A program made the translations under genes and the position numbers. Below the pieces are notes generated by a model. The model had not been told where the DNA came from, ran no database searches, and saw only the letters and a program-made list of their open reading frames with translations. A DNA stretch of 64,000 bases, taken from positions 124,001 through 188,000 of the forward strand of contig NZ_LR597503.1 of the NCBI RefSeq assembly GCF_902150035.1, in the 5' to 3' direction. The DNA comes from Enorma burkinafasonensis (lineage in GTDB: Bacteria > Actinomycetota > Coriobacteriia > Coriobacteriales > Coriobacteriaceae). Shown piece after piece: positions 15,892-24,274 of this stretch. Each line of letters opens with the position of its first letter. The stretch's first letter is position 1.

Positions 15892-17792
15892 AGCACGTGA
15901 TCATCGGCACCGCGGGCCATGTCGACCACGGCAAGACCGAGCTCACACGGGCGCTCACGGGCACCAACACCGACCGGCTCGAGGAGGAGCGCCGCCGCGG
16001 CATCACGATCCAGATCGGCTTCGCGCGCCTCGAGCTCCCCGGCGGGCGCACGGCGAGCATCATCGACGTGCCCGGCCACGAGCGCCTGATCAAGAACATG
16101 CTCACCGGAGCCTCCGGTATCGACGTGGTCCTCTTCGTCGTGGCGGCGGACGAGGGCTTCATGCCGCAGTCCCAGGAGCACCTCGACATCTTGTCGCTTC
16201 TGGGCGTGCGCGACGGCATCATCGTCTTCACCAAGGCCGACCTCGTCGACGCCGACTGGCTCGAGATGGTCGAGGCCGACACGCGCGACCGCGTCGCGGG
16301 GACGTTCCTCGAGGATGCTCCCGCCATCGCGGTATCCTCGGTCACGGGGGAGGGCATCGACGAGCTCAAGGAGCTTATCGTGGGGCTCGTCGAGCATGCC
16401 GCGCCCAAGCGGCTCGACCTGCCGTTCCGCATGCCGGTCGACCGTTCGTTCACCATCAAGGGGTTCGGCACGGTCGTGACCGGTACCTGCACCGAGGGCA
16501 CGGTCCAGGTGGGAGAGACCGTCGAGGTGTACCCGGAGCGCACGAGCGCGCGCGTCCGCGAGCTGCAGAACCATGGCGTCTCGGAGAAGTCGTCCGAGGC
16601 GGGCATGCGCGTCGCGGCGAACCTGGCGGGCATCGAGCAGAAGCAGGTGGCCCTCGGCTGCACCCTGGCTGCGCCCGGCACGCTCGCGCTCACCGAGATG
16701 GCGAGTGCGGTGCTCACCCTGACCGCGAGCGCGCCGTTCAGTGTGCGCAACTCCTCGCGGGTCCACGTCTACGCCGGCACGCAGGAGACGGTCGCCCGCG
16801 TTCGCCTACTCGATTGCGACGAGCTGCTCCCCGATGAGAGCGCGCTCGCGCAGCTCTCGTTCGAGAAGCCGCTCGCCCTGCGCAACCTCGACCGCTTCAT
16901 CGTGCGCTTCCTCTCGCCGCTCGTGACGATCGGCGGAGGGCGCGTGCTCGACTGCCATGCGACGCGGCTGCGCCGACACGACGCGCAGGTGCAGGAGCGC
17001 CTGCGCCGCCTCGACGGCGCGCCCGAGGAGCGCGTGGCCCAGCTCGTGAGCGACGCGGGCACCGCGCCCTGCGACCCGGCGCGCCTCGCGCTCGATGCCG
17101 TGGTCGCTCCGGGCGAGCTCGACGCCGCGCTCGCCGCCCTCGTGGACGCGGGCGCGCTCGTGCGCATCGCCGGGATCCCGTTCACGACCGAGGCGCTCGG
17201 CGAGCTCGAGTCCCGCGCGGTCGCGGCCGCCGAGGCCTATCAGGCGGAGCACCCGCTCGAGGCGGGCCCGCGCGCGGCGGACGTTCGCCAGCAGCTCTGC
17301 GCCTCGGACCCGGCCGTCGCCGAGGGCCTGCTCGGAGCGATCGTCGAGCGCGGTGCGCTCGAGATGGCGGGCGACCGCGTGCACACGCCCGGCTTCGCGC
17401 CCAAGCTCACCGCCGAGCACGAGCGCCTGAAGCGCGAGATCTGCGCCTTCGTTGAGGGCCGGGGGTTCGAGGCGCCCACGATCGAGGAAGTCTCCGAGGC
17501 CGCCCCGGGCAACGCCAAGGCGTTCAAGCAGGTTGTCTCGCACCTGCGCGAGACGGGCGAGGTGGTGTTTCTCACCGCGCAGTCATGTGTCTCGCGCGAG
17601 GCGTACGACCGCGCGCTCGCGCTCTTCCTCGAGATGTTCGATGACGCCGACGCCGTCGCGCTCGCCGACTTCAGGACCCGCGCAGGTATCTCGCGCAAGT
17701 ACGCCCAGCAGCTCCTCGACGCGTTCGACGCGAAGGGAATCTCGAAGATGGTCGGCGACAAGAGGATCCTGCTCGCACCCCGCGAGCGGTGA
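15888..17792 (+). CDS. selB: selenocysteine-specific elongation factor
   Basis: The 634-residue SelB brings Sec-tRNA(Sec) to the ribosome at UGA codons and binds the SECIS hairpin. The GTPase has GHVDHGKT (10-17), DVPGHE and TKAD. Translation-factor beta-barrel domains follow to about 370, and the remaining C-terminal half has the winged-helix repeats that bind SECIS RNA. It is slightly longer than E. coli SelB (614). Its ATG overlaps the selA stop (ATGA). Confidence 0.96.
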   Translation: MKHVIIGTAGHVDHGKTELTRALTGTNTDRLEEERRRGITIQIGFARLELPGGRTASIIDVPGHERLIKNMLTGASGIDVVLFVVAADEGFMPQSQEHLDILSLLGVRDGIIVFTKADLVDADWLEMVEADTRDRVAGTFLEDAPAIAVSSVTGEGIDELKELIVGLVEHAAPKRLDLPFRMPVDRSFTIKGFGTVVTGTCTEGTVQVGETVEVYPERTSARVRELQNHGVSEKSSEAGMRVAANLAGIEQKQVALGCTLAAPGTLALTEMASAVLTLTASAPFSVRNSSRVHVYAGTQETVARVRLLDCDELLPDESALAQLSFEKPLALRNLDRFIVRFLSPLVTIGGGRVLDCHATRLRRHDAQVQERLRRLDGAPEERVAQLVSDAGTAPCDPARLALDAVVAPGELDAALAALVDAGALVRIAGIPFTTEALGELESRAVAAAEAYQAEHPLEAGPRAADVRQQLCASDPAVAEGLLGAIVERGALEMAGDRVHTPGFAPKLTAEHERLKREICAFVEGRGFEAPTIEEVSEAAPGNAKAFKQVVSHLRETGEVVFLTAQSCVSREAYDRALALFLEMFDDADAVALADFRTRAGISRKYAQQLLDAFDAKGISKMVGDKRILLAPRER

Positions 17793-17837
17793 GGCGCCCG
17801 GGCATATCGCCGGGGGAACGGTTAAGGAGGAATCCGT

Positions 17838-18479
17838 ATGAGCGATCGTATCGAAGTCGATGCCGTGGGCGATGCCTGCCCCATCCCGGTGGTGAAGACC
17901 CTGAAGGCCCTGCGCGACCGCGCGACGGGCGACGTGGTGGTCACGACCGTCGACAACGAGGTGGCCGTCCAGAACCTGCTCAAGATGGCGAGCGAGAAGG
18001 GCTGCGCCGCGACCTCGGCGCAGGATGCCGAGGACCGCTTCACCGTGACGCTCACGGTGGGCGAGGACGTGTCTGTCCCCGCCGGCGAGGAGGATGCGGT
18101 CAGCTGCCCGGTTGACGCCCCCGAGCCCGAGAGCGGCATCGTGCCCGGGTACGTGGTGGCGGTCTCGTCCGCGACGATGGGGTCGGGCTCAGACGAGCTC
18201 GGCGGCGCCCTCATGAAGAGCTTCATCTACGCGCTCGGCCAGCAGGACGCCTTACCTGAGACCATCCTGTTCTACAACGGCGGAGCGCACCTCACCTGCA
18301 CGGGGTCGGAGTCGCTCGAGGACCTGCGCGCCCTCGCGGAGCAGTGCGTCGAGATCCTCACCTGCGGAACCTGCCTCAACTACTACGGGATCGCCGAGAC
18401 GCTCGAGGTGGGCGACGTGACCAACATGTACGTCATCGTCGAGAAGCTCGGGCGCGCCCGCCGCATCGTGAAGCCGTAA
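17838..18479 (+). CDS. yedF: YedF family selenium-metabolism protein (TusA domain plus DsrE-like domain)
   Basis: A 213-residue two-domain protein. Residues 1-72 form a TusA/SirA-like sulfur-carrier domain with the key ACPIPV motif (Cys14). Residues about 110-205 are DsrE-like, with a cysteine pair in LTCGTCLNYYG. Proteins of this architecture occur mainly in genomes with SelD and are proposed to handle selenium or sulfur before SelD. It starts 45 bases after selB with AAGGAGGA, and is followed by a DUF3343 gene, a frequent companion. The function remains unproven. Confidence 0.88.
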   Translation: MSDRIEVDAVGDACPIPVVKTLKALRDRATGDVVVTTVDNEVAVQNLLKMASEKGCAATSAQDAEDRFTVTLTVGEDVSVPAGEEDAVSCPVDAPEPESGIVPGYVVAVSSATMGSGSDELGGALMKSFIYALGQQDALPETILFYNGGAHLTCTGSESLEDLRALAEQCVEILTCGTCLNYYGIAETLEVGDVTNMYVIVEKLGRARRIVKP

Positions 18480-18490
18480 AGGGGCCGGCG

Positions 18491-18730
18491 ATGTTGCGCG
18501 CCAAGGCGCCGGCGCTCGTCATCTCGTTCGCGTCGGCGGTCGACGCCATGCAGGTCGAGAAGCACTGTCGGGCCGAGGGCCTGCCGGGCAGGCTCATCCC
18601 CGTCCCGCGCGAGATCACGGCGGGGTGCGGGCTCGCGTGGAAGGCCGCGCCCGAGGACCGCGAGGCCATCCTCGCCTCGCTCGAGGGCGCCGGGATCTTC
18701 TGGCAGGGGACCTACACCATCGACCTGTGA
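18491..18730 (+). CDS. DUF3343 small protein, putative Se/S carrier
   Basis: A 79-residue protein of the DUF3343 type. It has the family pattern of a short ferredoxin-like fold with FASAVDAMQVEKHCRAEGLPGRLIPVPREITAGCGLAW; the second cysteine in the TAGCGLAW segment is the likely selenium or sulfur-binding residue. It lies 11 bases after yedF. A terminator follows, closing the selenium unit. Confidence 0.82.
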   Translation: MLRAKAPALVISFASAVDAMQVEKHCRAEGLPGRLIPVPREITAGCGLAWKAAPEDREAILASLEGAGIFWQGTYTIDL

Positions 18731-18792
18731 TGCCGCACCGGGGTGCCGGCATTTTGCGGTACCTGCGAAAACCCCATCGATAGCAGCCTTGA

Positions 18793-18830
18793 GCAGGGGC
18801 CGGGAGGAACGCTTCCGGCCCCTGCCGTTT
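18793..18830 (+). terminator. terminator of the selenium operon
   Basis: A 13-bp stem (18793-18805 with 18813-18825, one G-U pair) with a 7-base loop and CGTTT behind it. It lies 62 bases after the DUF3343 gene. Confidence 0.8.
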
Positions 18831-18860
18831 GCCGGGTATCCGCTACCGCTTGCGCGATAT

Positions 18861-18889
18861 TTGTCCGTGAAGCATTTATGGAGTATAAA
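18861..18889 (+). promoter_or_regulatory. promoter of the YfcC-type carrier gene
   Basis: TTGTCC (18861-18866), a 17-base spacer and TATAAA (18884-18889). An inverted repeat TCCGACGCGTTCGGA at 18909-18923 lies just downstream and could be an operator. Confidence 0.65.
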
Positions 18890-18957
18890 ATGAACGTGAT
18901 TAATTAACTCCGACGCGTTCGGAGAAAGAAGGTACCGATCAGGTAAAGGAGGCAATT

Positions 18958-20550
18958 GTGGCAGAAGAAGTAAAGGAGAAAAAGCATTTCAAGATGCCGA
19001 GTGCCATCGTGCTGCTGTTCATGGTGCTTGTCGCCGTCGCCATCGTGACGTGGTTCGTTCCCACGTCGGTCGCGGTGACCGCCGAGGACGGCACGCAGGA
19101 GATCATCTTCAACGCGGCACTTGACGCGGACGGCAACGTCATCGAGAACGCCGGCCCCGACCCCAAGGGCCTGTGGGACGTGCTCTACGCTCCCATCCAG
19201 GGCTTCTCCGACGGTGCGGCCGTGAGCATGGCCATCCTCATCTCCGGTGGCCTGCTGGCGCTGCTCAGCTACACGGGAGCCATGAATGCGGGCGTGGGCG
19301 CCCTGCTCAAGCATCTGAAGGGCAACGCGCTCATCGCGGCGCTCATGTTCTTCTTCGCGATCACGGGTGCCGTCTACGGCGCCTGGGAGGAGCTGCCCGC
19401 CTACGCGTTCGTCATCATCCCGCTGTGCGTGACCGCGGGCTATGACGCCATGACGGGCTTCCTCATCATCTTCATCGGCGCCACCGTCGGCAACATGGGC
19501 TCCATCGTGAACCCCTACTCCATCGGCGCCGCCGTTGCCGCCATCGGCAACCCCGAGCTCTCGCTCGGCACGGGCATCGTGATGCGCATCCTGCTGTTCG
19601 CCGTCATGTACCTGCTGGCGACCTTCCTCGTCATGCGCTACGCCGCGAAGGTCAAGGCCAACCCGCGGGCCTCCGTCATCGCCAACATCGAGGGCATCAA
19701 CAACCTCACCGACATGGCCGGCAGCGACGAGGAGGGCTCGTTCCCCGAGATGAACGGCCGCCATGCCGCGTCGCTTCTCATCTTCGGCCTCGTGGTCGTC
19801 TTCCTCATCATGGGCTACATGCCCTGGGCCTCGATCCCCGTGGGCGACGGCACCATGTACGACGTCATCAACGGCTGGACCACGTTCCTCGCCACCAACG
19901 TGCCGTTCCTGAGCGACCTGCTTGGTGCCGGTAGCTTCACGTGGTTCGGTGACTGGTACTTCAACGAGTACGGCGTGGTGTTCCTGCTTGCCACCATCCT
20001 GATCGTGGTCATCAACCGCATCCCGCAGGATGTGTTCGTGGAGGAGTTCGTCAAGGGCGCGGCCGACCTCGTGTCCCTCGTCATCGTCATCTCGATCTGC
20101 CGTGGCATCTCCGCCATCATCGGCACCAGCGAGTACGGCATGTCCGTCACCTTCGTGTACTGGATCCAGAACGCGCTCTCCAGCGTGCCCATGTGGGCCT
20201 TCGCCCTGGCCGCCTTCGCCGCGTATTTCGGCATCGGCTTCGCCATCCAGTCCACCTCCGCCGTCGCCGGCATGACGATGTCCATCCTCGGCGCCGTCGC
20301 CATGGCGCTCTTCGCCGGCACCGCCGTCTCGCCCGAGGCTGGCCAGATGGTCCTCATCTCCGCCTTCACCATGGGCCTGAACCTGTCGGCTTCCGGCCTG
20401 TTCCCCGAGGCGTCCAAGATGGGCGTGCTCGAGCTCACGGGCATCCCGTATCCCACCTATCTCGCGGTGGCGACCAAGATGTTCATCCCCGTCACCATCG
20501 CGGGCCTGGCCGTGCTCATGCTCGCGCCCTACATCGGCATCGCGGGCTAG
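18958..20550 (+). CDS. YfcC/DcuC-superfamily membrane carrier
   Basis: A 530-residue carrier with about 12 to 13 hydrophobic segments and an N-terminal EKKHFKMPSAIVLLFMVLV start typical of YfcC proteins, which group with C4-dicarboxylate and arginine/ornithine carriers. The GTG start has AAAGGAGG upstream. The transported compound cannot be read from sequence. It is followed 45 bases later by a C45-type amidohydrolase, so the pair may import and hydrolyse an N-acyl amino acid or peptide, possibly releasing glycine. That link is inference from neighbourhood only. Confidence 0.85.
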   Translation: MAEEVKEKKHFKMPSAIVLLFMVLVAVAIVTWFVPTSVAVTAEDGTQEIIFNAALDADGNVIENAGPDPKGLWDVLYAPIQGFSDGAAVSMAILISGGLLALLSYTGAMNAGVGALLKHLKGNALIAALMFFFAITGAVYGAWEELPAYAFVIIPLCVTAGYDAMTGFLIIFIGATVGNMGSIVNPYSIGAAVAAIGNPELSLGTGIVMRILLFAVMYLLATFLVMRYAAKVKANPRASVIANIEGINNLTDMAGSDEEGSFPEMNGRHAASLLIFGLVVVFLIMGYMPWASIPVGDGTMYDVINGWTTFLATNVPFLSDLLGAGSFTWFGDWYFNEYGVVFLLATILIVVINRIPQDVFVEEFVKGAADLVSLVIVISICRGISAIIGTSEYGMSVTFVYWIQNALSSVPMWAFALAAFAAYFGIGFAIQSTSAVAGMTMSILGAVAMALFAGTAVSPEAGQMVLISAFTMGLNLSASGLFPEASKMGVLELTGIPYPTYLAVATKMFIPVTIAGLAVLMLAPYIGIAG

Positions 20551-20595
20551 CGTTCGCGCACGTCAGGTAACCAACGTTTTCGCTAAGGAGCGGAC

Positions 20596-21684
20596 ATGGA
20601 AATGTACAAGCGTCTGTATCGCGTCGAGGGCAACGCCTACGAGCGCGGCAAGCAGGCCGGCGAGGCCATGAACGAGCAGATGAAGGCGAACTACAACAAC
20701 CAGGTCACCTTCTACAAGAACCAGGGCTATGACTACGCCGACTGGGAGGCCATCGCCGAGCGCCGCTACGTGCCGATCCTCGAGAAGTGGGCTCCTGAGG
20801 TCCTCGACGAGGTCCGCGGCATGGCCGACGGCTCCGACCTCTCGTTCGCCCAGGTGCTCGCCATGACCACCGCCTACGAGAAGTCGTTCGCCGTGGACAC
20901 CGTCGCCGACAAGCACGTCGACGGCAAGTGCACCTCGTTCCTCGCCACCGGCGAGGCCACCAAGGGCGGCCAGACCGTCATCGGCCAGACCAACGACGAG
21001 GACCTCATCGAGTGGATCTACCAGCTCGACGTCGTGGTCCATCATGTCGACCCCGAGACGGGCAAGGAGCAGCTCATCTACACCCACCCCGGCGTGCCGG
21101 CCTACATGGGCATGAACAACGACGGCGTGGCGGTGCTGTGGACCTACATCGACAACGGCAAGCTCAACGAGGAGGGCGGCGTGCCCACCTGCGTGATCAT
21201 CCGTCACCTGCTCGAGTGCTCCTCGACCGCCGAGGCCGTCGAGTACCTGCAGACGATCCCGCACGACATCCCCAACGAGTTCGGCATCGGCGACAAGTCC
21301 GGTGACGTGGCCCAGGTCGAGTGCTTCCCCAACGCCGTCTACGTGCAGCGCGGCCTGCCCACCATGGCCCACACCAACCACAACCGCTTCAGCGACCCCG
21401 AGCCGGAGGAGACCGTCTCCGCCACCACGTTCGATCGCTGCGAGCTCATGGAGGAGCAGCTCAAGGCCCACTACGGCGAGATCGACGCCGAGGTGGCCAA
21501 GGAGTTCTTCAAGTGCCACGACCGCTTCCCCAACGGGATTTGCGTGCACCCCTGCGCCGACCGTCCGTACCGCAAGACGTTCGCGGCCCAGGTGTACGAG
21601 CTCGAGGCCGGCAAGATGCACATCACGTTCGGCAACGCCTGCGAGCATCCGTACATGACCTACGAGTTCGACAACTACCGCTAA
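20596..21684 (+). CDS. C45-family autoproteolytic acyltransferase/hydrolase
   Basis: A 362-residue Ntn-hydrolase of the acyl-CoA:6-APA acyltransferase-like family (C45). The predicted self-cleavage site is Gly110-Lys111-Cys112 (DGKCTSF), with Cys112 as nucleophile, followed by the family segment IGQTNDEDL. Members hydrolyse or transfer amide bonds of N-acyl compounds. No signal peptide, so it is cytoplasmic. The AAGGAGCG ribosome site precedes ATG. It shares a transcript with the YfcC-type carrier and ends at a strong terminator. Confidence 0.85.
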   Translation: MEMYKRLYRVEGNAYERGKQAGEAMNEQMKANYNNQVTFYKNQGYDYADWEAIAERRYVPILEKWAPEVLDEVRGMADGSDLSFAQVLAMTTAYEKSFAVDTVADKHVDGKCTSFLATGEATKGGQTVIGQTNDEDLIEWIYQLDVVVHHVDPETGKEQLIYTHPGVPAYMGMNNDGVAVLWTYIDNGKLNEEGGVPTCVIIRHLLECSSTAEAVEYLQTIPHDIPNEFGIGDKSGDVAQVECFPNAVYVQRGLPTMAHTNHNRFSDPEPEETVSATTFDRCELMEEQLKAHYGEIDAEVAKEFFKCHDRFPNGICVHPCADRPYRKTFAAQVYELEAGKMHITFGNACEHPYMTYEFDNYR

Positions 21685-21729
21685 GCTCTTTCCTCTCGAT
21701 TAGCGGTCTTGCGCTCGTAGCGTGAGCTG

Positions 21730-21765
21730 GCGCCCCGCCTGCGATGGCAGGTGGGGCGCTATTTT
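21730..21765 (+). terminator. terminator after the C45 hydrolase gene
   Basis: A 13-bp stem (GCGCCCCGCCTGC / GCAGGTGGGGCGC) with GATG loop, followed by TATTTTG. Confidence 0.9.
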
Positions 21766-21923
21766 GATGGCTGGGGCATTGCGCGCCGGCATGAGGGTGG
21801 GAACGGCGGCGTGAGGGGAGCGCGGCGGCTGGCAGGCGCGGCGCGGCCGGGCCGGTAAGGCGGCATGGCGCTGTTGCCGCATGGGGCGCGGCTTGCTGTG
21901 AGGCTTGCGCGGTGGGGGTGCGT

Positions 21924-22643
21924 CTACTCGGCGGCACGGTCGCGCTCGCGCATCGCGCGGCGCATCTCGCTCGTGGCGGTGGCGTTTCTGAAGAGGAAGT
22001 TGATGCCCTCGATCATCTCGGCGGTGAGGTCGGTCGCGCTCGGTCCCTCGCCGGTCTCGACCGCACGGCAGCGCTCGGCGAGCAGGCGCTTGAAGAAGCA
22101 CGTCGTCATGGTGTTGACCATGAGCGTCTCCTCCTCGTCGTAGCCGAGCTCGGCGGCGAGCGGGCGCAGGATGTGGATGTTGCGGTCGTCGAGCTCGCCG
22201 GCGGTGAGCATCTCGGTCACGGCCACATCCATGCTGTCGAGCTGGTGGGGGTAGACCTTGTAGTAGCGCTTGACCATCTCGCCCAGGGCCAAGTCATGCT
22301 CGCCGAAGAACAGCTGCTGGAACACCTGGGGGCTCTCGAAGGCGCAGTTGCAGAAGATCTCCCAGGTCTTGTAGTAGACGTCGCGGGGGGTCTTCATCTG
22401 CGGGGCGGCATCGGCCATCTTGCGGCAGTAGCCCACGAGGTAGCCCATGCAGGCGAAGGTGACGAGCTCGTCGAGGTTGCGGAAGTAGAGGTAGAGCGTC
22501 GAGCTATGGTAGCCCGCCGCGGTCGCGACCTTGCGTATCGAGACGTTGTTGATTCCCTCGGAGTCGATGATCTTGCGCGTGGCGCGCAGGAAGATATCGA
22601 CCATCTGCGCGCGCTCCTCGTCGGAGTACTCTCTTCTGCCCAT
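21924..22643 (-). CDS. TetR/AcrR family transcriptional regulator
   Basis: A 239-residue regulator with an N-terminal TetR helix-turn-helix at about residues 30-55 (VSIRKVATAAGYHSSTLYLYF) and an unrecognised ligand-binding C-terminal domain rich in aromatic residues and cysteines. The start at 22643 is used because a GGAAGGA sequence lies upstream. Convergent with the YfcC-C45 pair, it may control that pair or the DUF3841 genes on its other side. Palindromes in its upstream region (22750-22805) are candidate operators. Confidence 0.88.
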   Translation of the reverse strand: MGRREYSDEERAQMVDIFLRATRKIIDSEGINNVSIRKVATAAGYHSSTLYLYFRNLDELVTFACMGYLVGYCRKMADAAPQMKTPRDVYYKTWEIFCNCAFESPQVFQQLFFGEHDLALGEMVKRYYKVYPHQLDSMDVAVTEMLTAGELDDRNIHILRPLAAELGYDEEETLMVNTMTTCFFKRLLAERCRAVETGEGPSATDLTAEMIEGINFLFRNATATSEMRRAMRERDRAAE

Positions 22644-22749
22644 ACACCATCCTTCCGCAGCTGCCGCCCGGCCATGCATTGCGCGTGCCGGCGCCCAAAA
22701 GAAGATAGGTCACCTTACATCGCTGAACACGTTTATTGAATAGCTATCA

Positions 22750-22805
22750 CGGTTAGTGTAAATCTTTAACCGTTCGGACATGTCCGTTCGGTCGGAATTA
22801 ATCCG
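22750..22805. promoter_or_regulatory. cluster of palindromes upstream of the TetR gene
   Basis: Three symmetric elements lie close together: CGGTTA-N11-TAACCG (22750-22772), the 12-base palindrome CGGACATGTCCG (22775-22786), and CGGAATTAATCCG (about 22793-22805). TetR proteins bind such palindromes near their own start. The remainder of this 460-base gap to 23106 shows no gene that I can support. Confidence 0.4.
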
Positions 22806-23105
22806 GAAACGGTCGCATAGGCCACGGGGGCGGCATGTTGAGATGCGCAGGGAACGCGTGCCGCCCGCCCACGCGGCCCCGCAGCAGCCGGTGCGCGCGT
22901 GGGCCCCCAACGGTCCTGGGACAGTAGCCGGAACGCCCCCTACGCTCGGCGATTGGCCGCTGCCACCGTGGACGGCGGCGGTATCCTAGAGATGGCCGCC
23001 TGCGAGCGGCGGCCGCCTGCCGCGAGCGCGCTTGCGGGCGCTTCGGCGCGGCGAAGGTCAACCGGAGGAGAAGGGGCGCGACGCCGCCCGGCGGGAGGAG
23101 CTGCG

Positions 23106-23687
23106 ATGGGCGATACGGTGCACGCGTGGACACGGCAGGGCCTCGCGGTGCTCGATGTCCTCGAGCGCGAAGGCGTCTACCGGGCGCGCGAGGAGTTCGT
23201 GCGCGAGAAGTACGGCGACATCGCCGACCACTACCTCGGCCTCTACCACTGGCTGATCGCCGGTTGCCGCGCGCGGGGCGCGGACATCCCGGCGTGTGCG
23301 ACCCTGCCGATCTGGATCGCGCTCACCGAGTCGCAGAAGCTCGGCGAGACCGAGGGCGCGGTGATGTTCGAGCTCGAGATCCCGCGCGACAGGATCGCCG
23401 TCATCGACGGGGCGCGTTGGGGATACCGCGTGAACAACTGGTACGTGCCGGCAGATCCCGCCGACGAGACCGCGCACAACGAGGAGCTCGCGCGCCTGGG
23501 CGTGGCGAATGAGTCGCTCGTGGTGGCGGGGCCCCTGGGGAACTACCACCCGGCCCTCAAGGGCAAGATCACGCGCAGCTGGGAGCGCGTCTTCACCCCG
23601 GCGGCGTCGATGGAGGACAACCTCGGCCTGTGCTGGGAGCTCAGGCGCGAATGGGTACGCGGCTACACGGTGGGGGAGCGGCCATGA
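23106..23687 (+). CDS. DUF3841 family protein, first copy
   Basis: A 193-residue soluble protein of the DUF3841 type, with the pattern of an N-terminal WTRQGLAVLDVLEREGVYRA segment, a central domain of aromatic and charged residues, and a C-terminal WELRREWV. The function is not known. The ATG has GGGAGGAG upstream. Its stop overlaps the start of a second, clearly related gene (ATGA), so the pair arose by tandem duplication and is translated together. A TetR gene diverges from it. Confidence 0.72.
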   Translation: MGDTVHAWTRQGLAVLDVLEREGVYRAREEFVREKYGDIADHYLGLYHWLIAGCRARGADIPACATLPIWIALTESQKLGETEGAVMFELEIPRDRIAVIDGARWGYRVNNWYVPADPADETAHNEELARLGVANESLVVAGPLGNYHPALKGKITRSWERVFTPAASMEDNLGLCWELRREWVRGYTVGERP

Positions 23688-24274
23688 CGGCGGGAGACGG
23701 CGAGACGATCGAGCTCTGGGCGGCACAGGACCGCGTCGTCATCGATGCGCTCGAGCGCGACGGGGTGTCGCGGGTCAAGATGGCCTATGTCGAGCGGAAG
23801 TACGGCGAGAGCGCCTGGGCGTTCGCCGAGGCGTACCGCTTCTTCCGGCGCGAGGGCGCGCGCCTGGTGGAGGTGCCCGAGGGCGCCGAATCCGCCATCT
23901 GGCTCTATGCGGACCGCAAGAACCTCTACGCCGCGCCGGGAAGCTACGTGCTGAGGCTCGAGGTGCCGCGCGCCGCGGCGATCCTCTTCGACTCGCGCGT
24001 GTGGAACGCGATCCTGAACCTCTCGTACGTGCCCGCCGACGAGGCGGACGGCCGCCGCTTCCAGGAGGAGCTCGAGCGCGCGGGCGTCGATGATGCGCGC
24101 AGGCTCTTCGAGACCCCGTTCTACCCGCTGCAGAGGCAGCGGGTGCAAAAGAGCTGGGAGCGCTTGTTCTCGTCCGCGGAGGGCTGTCCGGCGTGCTACC
24201 TGCAGGCGGGCGTGTGGGAGCTCAGGCGCGCGTGGGTGCGCGAGGTCATCCCCGTGGGCGGGGCGACGGGCTAG
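23684..24274 (+). CDS. DUF3841 family protein, second copy
   Basis: A 196-residue paralogue of the preceding gene. Shared landmarks include ELWAAQDRVVIDALERDGVSRV at the N-terminus, VPADEADGRRFQEEL in the middle (versus VPADPADETAHNEEL) and KSWERLFS...WELRRAWV near the end (versus RSWERVFT...WELRREWV). The copies have diverged considerably, so the duplication is not recent. The stop overlaps the stop of the converging gene by 4 bases. Function unknown. Confidence 0.72.
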   Translation: MTAGDGETIELWAAQDRVVIDALERDGVSRVKMAYVERKYGESAWAFAEAYRFFRREGARLVEVPEGAESAIWLYADRKNLYAAPGSYVLRLEVPRAAAILFDSRVWNAILNLSYVPADEADGRRFQEELERAGVDDARRLFETPFYPLQRQRVQKSWERLFSSAEGCPACYLQAGVWELRRAWVREVIPVGGATG

